From: Cristatella mucedo
Taxonomy: Eukaryota > Bryozoa > Phylactolaemata > Cristatellidae
Direction: 5' to 3'
Length of the DNA: 64,000 bases
Assembly: GCA_009760855.2 (NCBI GenBank)
Contig: WPIO01000001.1
Coordinates: forward strand, 9,606,001-9,670,000
Shown here piece by piece: positions 58,708 to 64,000 of the stretch (position 1 is the first letter of the stretch; each line of letters opens with the position of its first letter). Below the pieces are notes generated by a model that saw only the letters and a list, made by a program, of their open reading frames with translations, did no database searches and was not told the DNA's origin. A program made the position numbers and the translations under genes.

Positions 58708-58976
58708 ATCCAAGCTATTGCTGGCGTTAACACTACCTAACCTGTTTTCAATCTGTTCGGTATGTGAAAGTGTATTATCCTAATCCGCTATGCCTAAATA
58801 ATTAGAAAATAACTTTATTTCCACAAAAACTTTGCTTATGTGGTCAGGACCATGATATTTTGAAATTCTCAGCTTTGCTTTTAGGTACGGGTCGGACGTT
58901 GACGGCGGGCTCGCACATACACATAAGAAGTGCAGAACCGCTACCCGAATTGACCTGCTTAGGCGGACATGACAAT

Positions 58977-59147
58977 GTAGCCGTGATGGCACGCACTAGG
59001 TAAGGCGGTTGCTTTCACGGCCTCGGTCCCGAGGTCGTGGGTTCGATTCCTGCGGTGGGGAGATCCTTTATCGCCACTGCAAGCGGTGGTGATAGCCGAA
59101 AAGGCTCTTCTGTCGCTATACAAAAGAGGCTGTTTAATCAGCTAGGA
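58977..59147 (+). mobile_element. SINE type I, best copy
   Basis: A full-length reference copy: box A-like TGGCACGCACTAGGTAAGG, perfect box B GGTTCGATTCC at 59040-59050, GCCACTGCAAGCGGTGG hairpin, end TCGCTATACAAAAGAGGCTG then CAGCTAGGA and a TTTA repeat. No LINE-like tail, unlike type II. Confidence 0.85.
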
Positions 59148-59442
59148 TTTATTTATTTATTTAGCGTATTATCCATTGAGGAACGAAAATCGTAGTTAAT
59201 ATAATTTCAGAATAAGAGGATATTTAATAGCTATAACTAATTTACACGGCATTGAGAGATTGTTTACCAGCAGCCAGTATGGGGAAAAAGAGAGCCATGA
59301 AATTCGCTACCCCAATGATTAGGCGAAAACCGACTTCGCACTCAGGAAACTGCTACTTCTGCAGGATGGACGCTTCCAAGCGTCGAACTGGCAAGAGCAC
59401 TACTTCTGTCATGTAATCACACAGTTATTCATCCGTCGCCAC

Positions 59443-59480
59443 ATATATATACATGTATATACAAATATATACATATATAT
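59443..59480. repeat. Short TA-rich microsatellite
   Basis: ATATATATACATGTATATAC repeats. Confidence 0.85.
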
Positions 59481-59554
59481 ACCACAGCGCTCTGAGCTCC
59501 CTGTCCCTCACCATCGCCAGAGAGAGATCAGCCGTCTTCAGGAGAGAGCAGTAA

Positions 59555-60091
59555 GACAGCGGGGAAGACATTACTGATTCCAATTTCACGCACGCGGCTG
59601 AGGATAGAAAGCCGTACTTCCCCAACCAGAAAAACCTCGAAGATCTAATCAGATACCTTGGTCTCACCAAGTGTACCGCTGAGCTGTTGATGACATCTAG
59701 GCTCAAGGAGTTGAACTTGTTGGATGACAGTGTGAAAGTAAAAGATCAGAGAGGGCGTCACTACCTTCTTTCCAACTTCTTCAGTCGCCAAAATCGGCAG
59801 TATTCCTGCAACAATAAGGCAGGTCCATTTGAAGCTCTCGGACTCACCTGCAACCTAGGTGAAGGGCGCCTATTCATAGGCAGTTCACTCAGGAGCCTCA
59901 AAGCCGCAATGCTACATGACGGGAACAATTACCCAACGGTTCACTTAAAGAGGACTCCCGCCAGACACGTAATTATAACACAGGACACGGGCGGCTGCAA
60001 TGTATGCCAGTGGGAACCAAATGTGTCGAGTTACAAATTGAGGATCAATAACTCTACTCTGTGTTGCTCACATTCGAGATCAATTAGCTAA
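59555..60091 (+). pseudogene. N-terminal fragment of a widespread uncharacterised repeat-associated protein
   Basis: The frame is open from 59555, after a stop, to a TAG-type end at 60091, 178 codons; the first ATG is internal, at 59687. It contains LEDLIRYLGLTK, AELLMTSRLKELNLL, then YSCNN..GPFEALGL and EGRLFIGSSLRSLKAAMLHD. I recognise this order (lobe with ELLASRLKE-WNLL, then WRLFIDSSKRSLK-VLLHNGN) from numerous unnamed animal proteins of several hundred residues that occur in many genomic copies. Here the usual FIDSSK is FIGSSL and the remaining two thirds of the protein is absent, so this is a broken copy. Function is not known to me; multiplicity suggests a transposon origin. Confidence 0.55.
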
Positions 60092-61379
60092 AAAAATTGG
60101 TACAGAATAAAACCAAATGGCAGACTGTTCTTGGGTCAGGAAATCGACCTTAAATATTGTCAAGAGGATGAGCAGAAAAATTTATTTAATTACAATTATT
60201 CTAACACAAAATATGATCTGTAGCACTTTTTGGTGTCGTGAAATTAATCAAGCCCGAATTAAACATGAAGTTTCACACGCGAGCTTCACTGCAAGTTACT
60301 AACCACTAAGCACATACTAACCACTTCCCACGATCTCCCCGTGGAATTACTAATTACTCAAACCCAGCAGTGATAAAGCAGACGCCGAACTTATAACTTG
60401 TGCCGCTGGAATGTCCGATTATTGTACAGTAAGTCTTTCGTTGATAGCAGCCTGATACGTCACAATTCCGGTTATATCTACGCTGATACTTAGACCTAGC
60501 TGAAGTCGAAGAACTTCTTTGCTATAACCCATGTTATCCTATAAAGTTTCTCCTGTAATCGTACTCCAAAATCAATGAAAACTGGCGGTGGATTAGTCCT
60601 CGTTGCCTGCACTCTTGTAATTTCAAGGCTATCTCCGTTCCTGCTAATCAACCTTTTGAATCTCTGTTCAGCTTGTGGTAATCTTCGGCTGGTGGTGGTG
60701 ATTTATTGTCTACCAGGATTGCAAACGCAGCTTCATCTCTTACTTTTTTTACTTTCTCTCTTTTTTTGCACTAAGAATCTCTCTCGTTTCATACTTGGTT
60801 CTTTCACTGTCCATTTGGACAGCCCATTCAATTTAACATGCTATCGCTGTCTAGTTCCACCTACCATCACGCTCACCTTCCAGCTGATACACGTATTAAA
60901 GATCGCACTCTTAATCAATTTTTTCCTGCGTTTTTACTCTATCGACATCTATCTTCCCCCATTTCGATACATCTGACCATATCTGGATTTTTCCTTTAAA
61001 TTGTTTTCTGTTTCCGTATCCAAAATTACATGTGATTTAAAAAAACAGACTCGCTCTTTTAGGTGTTATGGTGAGCCGTGGTCTCACGGTGTTAACAATA
61101 ATTATAATGAATCTGTCGTATACCGTCTCAAGAGAATCAAACCTCTTCCCGGCTATTCACAATTTCTCTCGCCCTTTATATATGCCTCTATAGAACTCAT
61201 AGCTATTAGTTTCCCGTGCTAAAAAAAAAGATCACTTGTCTACGCCACTTCCAAACATTACCTGTTGCTGCCCACTTCACTAAACAAGTTAAAGATGTCC
61301 GCCTCACTAAACATGTTTCCCTGTTTACCGTCAGATTCCCTTCGCCTGTGTAAGCAAAGGTAAGTTATGCCACCCACAA
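60092..61379. other. No gene recognised
   Basis: A hydrophobic 133-codon frame at 60575-60976 is probably chance reading of pyrimidine-rich DNA. The right part may be the decayed 5' side of the following LINE. Confidence 0.4.
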
Positions 61380-62450
61380 ATAAAAGATCTTGGCTCGTGA
61401 GAACCCACTTAACTTTCGTCTCGTCTCCCGTCTGCTATTCTTATCCAAGACGCGAACGAGTGGTGGCCTTGCGGCATAACGTTTACATAAGTTTGCTAAA
61501 ATTTTGCTGCAAATTATAATCACAATTAGAGTACAGGATTTCACAGAAACTGCATTGTTTTGGCCTTACAAACTCTTTTTGAAAAAGTGCTTATCATGGT
61601 AGAACCTTTCTGATAATTTTATTAGATCTCACAGAACCATTTGATAGCATTGACCGCAGAATCCATTTCAAGCACCGCTCCACACGCTTAGGCATCATTG
61701 GCCGAGCATGCAAATGGATAGCTCCTGTCTTAGTGAGAGACTATAGAGTGTAGGTGTAAATAGACTTCGGTCATCCGGGGTTTGCTTGAATTTTGTGTGC
61801 CTCAGGTTTCGATCTTAAGATCTTTCTTTTCATTATCTATACTCACCCTCAGACCGATGCCATCGCCAAACACAATCTCACGCTCTCGTTTCGACGCTCA
61901 TGACACCCATATCTACCTATCCTTTGACTCTCGAAGCCTTTCTCGTCATTGGACTCCCTTAGTTTCTTTACAGCTTGCATCGGCGACATTTGTTTTGGAT
62001 TGTCACTAGCCTTCTGGACCTTAACGATAATAAGACCAGCCGCATACTTATGGGCAAGCTTATCGTCACCCTCGTGTCGGAAGACCTCATCCTGAAGCAT
62101 CGATTCGTTTAGCATCCCTCTAGTAACGTTTGCCCATAATCTGGCCACGATATTTGTCATTGGATGAGCCAAGTGACTCTAATGTCGTCTGCCTATTTTC
62201 ACCTAACATTGCCAAAATCAGGGCCTTCTTAGACGATAGGGTGAAGCCAAATGAGTTCAAATCTTTATCAAATCCAGTCGATATTACTACAATTTCCTCT
62301 TTTTAGGATAACCGGCCCTGAGCTCTAAATCGTTTGCAACCGTTGCAACCCAGCAGCTGACCTGGTCTGCCGTCAATGGGTCGTAGCCACATCGTATCAC
62401 TTCTGTCTGAGCTTCAGGCTCCCTGTCAATTATCGAACCAACTTGTAGAA
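61380..62450 (+). mobile_element. Strongly decayed L2-like LINE
   Basis: Fragments in shifted frames keep order: LLFLSK near 61435, LLDLTEPFDSIDR near 61625, CVPQVSILRS near 61795, YADD-equivalent AHD near 61900, LNDNKTS near 62020 and a VC-RRQWVVATSYH-type region near 62370. No open frame of length. Confidence 0.65.
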
Positions 62451-62452
62451 GC

Positions 62453-62520
<68 letters not shown>
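62453..62520. repeat. CT microsatellite
   Basis: 68 bases, one interruption, starting at the ruined LINE's post-RT region. Confidence 0.95.
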
Positions 62521-62522
<2 letters not shown>

Positions 62523-62939
62523 CGCGCATGCGCTGGTCACGTGACGGTAGAACGGTAGGCCTTCCGACTCCTGAAGTTGGCATAGGCTGACACTTTCCCC
62601 ATAAATTAGGACGCATCAGGCAAAGCAGCTTACTCATCGAGGGCAATGCCAGCAAGCAGGATGTATTTTGCCTTTAAAAAAGCTGCCGGTTCACGGAGGA
62701 AACCCGTATGCCAGCAACCTGAATTCGGAGCTTTCTTTCCTTATGAGTTGATGACATCGACAGATCACCGAAATTCTCATGGTCGTTTGCAAGGTGTTCC
62801 TTTGAATACCCGCAGCTCTTGGCTTTGTCTTTGAAGAGATATAGGTCTTGCGAAGCAAGACTGTTTTGGGACTATCTTCAGCCACTATCACTTATCAATA
62901 AATTAGCATATACCTATCAATAGATTAATAAATTAGAAT

Positions 62940-63086
62940 TAGCGGCCTCACTTACATAGCAGCAGAGCCTTGCCGGCTATCACTGCCGCTTGCAGTGGGC
63001 AATAAAGCATCGCCTTATTCAGGATTAGAACCTGCGACCTGGGTCGTGAAGAGCAAGCACCTTACCCTGGGCTAAGACCACCAAAA
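62940..63086 (-). mobile_element. SINE type I, decayed
   Basis: AGCGGCCTCACTTACATAGC, the GCTTGCAGTGGGCAATAAAG region, box B complement GATTAGAACCTGC, box A complement CTTACCCTGGGCTAAG. Confidence 0.75.
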
Positions 63087-63189
63087 GGCAAATTGTGCAT
63101 CAAACCTTACAAGTAAAATAACTGGCAAATGGCTGCTGCCTTCGGTGCTGATTTGGATCTGTTTGGCTTGATTCTATGACTATATACAA

Positions 63190-63345
63190 CGGTGGCTTGA
63201 CTTACGAGTTTAATTCATTCGTGGCGGAGCTCGTGACTCAAATTATTCGTATGTCAAATCAATTTTCCCCATTGAAATGAATTGAAATGCCATAATTTTG
63301 TTGTGGACCCCGAAAAACCCTGCGATTTTTGTCACCTTTTTAAAT
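63190..63345. repeat. Candidate DNA-transposon or MITE end
   Basis: GTGGCTTGACTTACGAGTTT followed by GAGCTCGTGACTCAAATTA, TCGTATGTCAAATCAA and TTTTCCCCATTGAAATG has short alternating direct and inverted ACTCGTAACTCAAA-type units. I recall similar strings as repetitive in many invertebrate genomes. Family not identified. Confidence 0.4.
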
Positions 63346-64000
63346 TAAAAAATGTAATTATAAATAAAAATATAAAAATGTATAAAAAATCGGCAAACGG
63401 TAAAGACACAACGCTCGAAATTCAGAAAGCAGCGCTATCAGCAACGCCGAAATTGCACATAATTGCCTGTACATTAAAGTTGGTACGGCAGGCGACGTCG
63501 GCTCAACTCGTTGAAAGTTCTTAGCAGCTAACTGTGAACTAATCTGTCATCAAGCCCCATGCCTCGGCACATTCGGTATTGATTATAGAGAATGATCTCG
63601 GCACCAGAATCCTAGAGTGCGGCTGCATGTCGGCCGTCCACTTGCACGTCCGCAGCAGTGGTCAGCACCCCCCCCCCCGTCGAATCCCCAAACACACCGC
63701 AGACATGCGGAACCCGTGCTAGGCGCTCGTGTGAGTTTCCGGCACTCTCTTCTGGCTCAGCATTAAGCCTCACCGACCGAACGACCGTCGTCCAAAGAGC
63801 TACAGTCAGTTGTTCGTCATCAACTTTTCGAGAAATCACTCAAACGCCCGTTCTTTTGTTGTTGTGCCTTTCAATGGACGTTCGTGATGCTGAAAATGCA
63901 ATCTTAAGTTTAAACAACAGACATGTGACCGGAACAACGTTTGAAAATTAATTTATAAGACTTGCTTACACCGATAGTAGTCCTTTGACCTCGCTAATGT
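63346..64000. other. No gene recognised
   Basis: AT-rich start, a C run at 63667-63679, and no conserved frame. Confidence 0.45.

Noticed and set aside
58977-59050. Functional tRNA gene
   Set aside because: Has box A and box B but no matching acceptor stem or clean anticodon arm, and continues into a conserved SINE body; copies recur through the window.
60575-60976. Hydrophobic 133-aa frame as a third membrane-protein gene
   Set aside because: No GLW..C or HWSY motif, no match to gene A or B exons; pyrimidine-rich DNA gives Leu/Phe/Ser-rich chance frames.

Overview
This is a piece of an animal nuclear genome, most likely from an invertebrate. The evidence is genes split by long GT-AG introns, AATAAA polyadenylation signals, long CT/GT microsatellites, many decayed L2/CR1-like LINEs, tRNA-derived SINEs, a FLYWCH-MULE DNA transposon and a large LTR-retroelement array. 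The species and phylum cannot be fixed from the sequence. Almost all of the window is mobile DNA; only two host genes are well supported.

Layout. 1-880: an AT-rich block of small minus-strand reading frames, partly broken, unlike everything else here. 1030-1615: SINE fragments that end about 15 bases before the start codon of the first host gene. 1630-5207: gene A, three exons, a four-transmembrane claudin/PMP22-like protein of 166 aa. 5510-26179: a 20.7-kb head-to-tail array of an LTR retroelement on the minus strand, made of eight LTRs of about 1.64 kb that alternate with seven internal regions of about 1.07 kb. The orientation is set by an 18-base primer-binding site matching the 3' end of tRNA-Lys next to each LTR. 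The array has 5'-TG...CA-3' LTR ends and a short direct repeat at its two outer edges. The internal region has no gag-pol, so the element is non-autonomous. 26180-35270: decayed LINE pieces in both orientations and two SINE families, one copy nested in another. 35278-48219: gene B, a diverged paralogue of gene A with the same three-exon design and intron phases, whose two introns are full of LINEs, SINEs and microsatellites. 48344-54850 and 56872-56990: a LINE graveyard. 54861-56861: a MULE transposon that jumped into a LINE tail, with a 10-bp target duplication. 57275-64000: more LINE/SINE debris and a broken piece of a repetitive protein family I recognise only by sequence pattern.

How it fits together. 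Genes A and B look like an old tandem pair, now 30 kb apart because transposons filled the interval. SINE type II carries a 3' tail resembling the LINE tail, so the local LINE probably supplied the machinery that copied it. The LTR array is nearly identical from copy to copy and is the youngest large feature. It fits one insertion followed by expansion through LTR-LTR unequal exchange, or insertion of a multimer.
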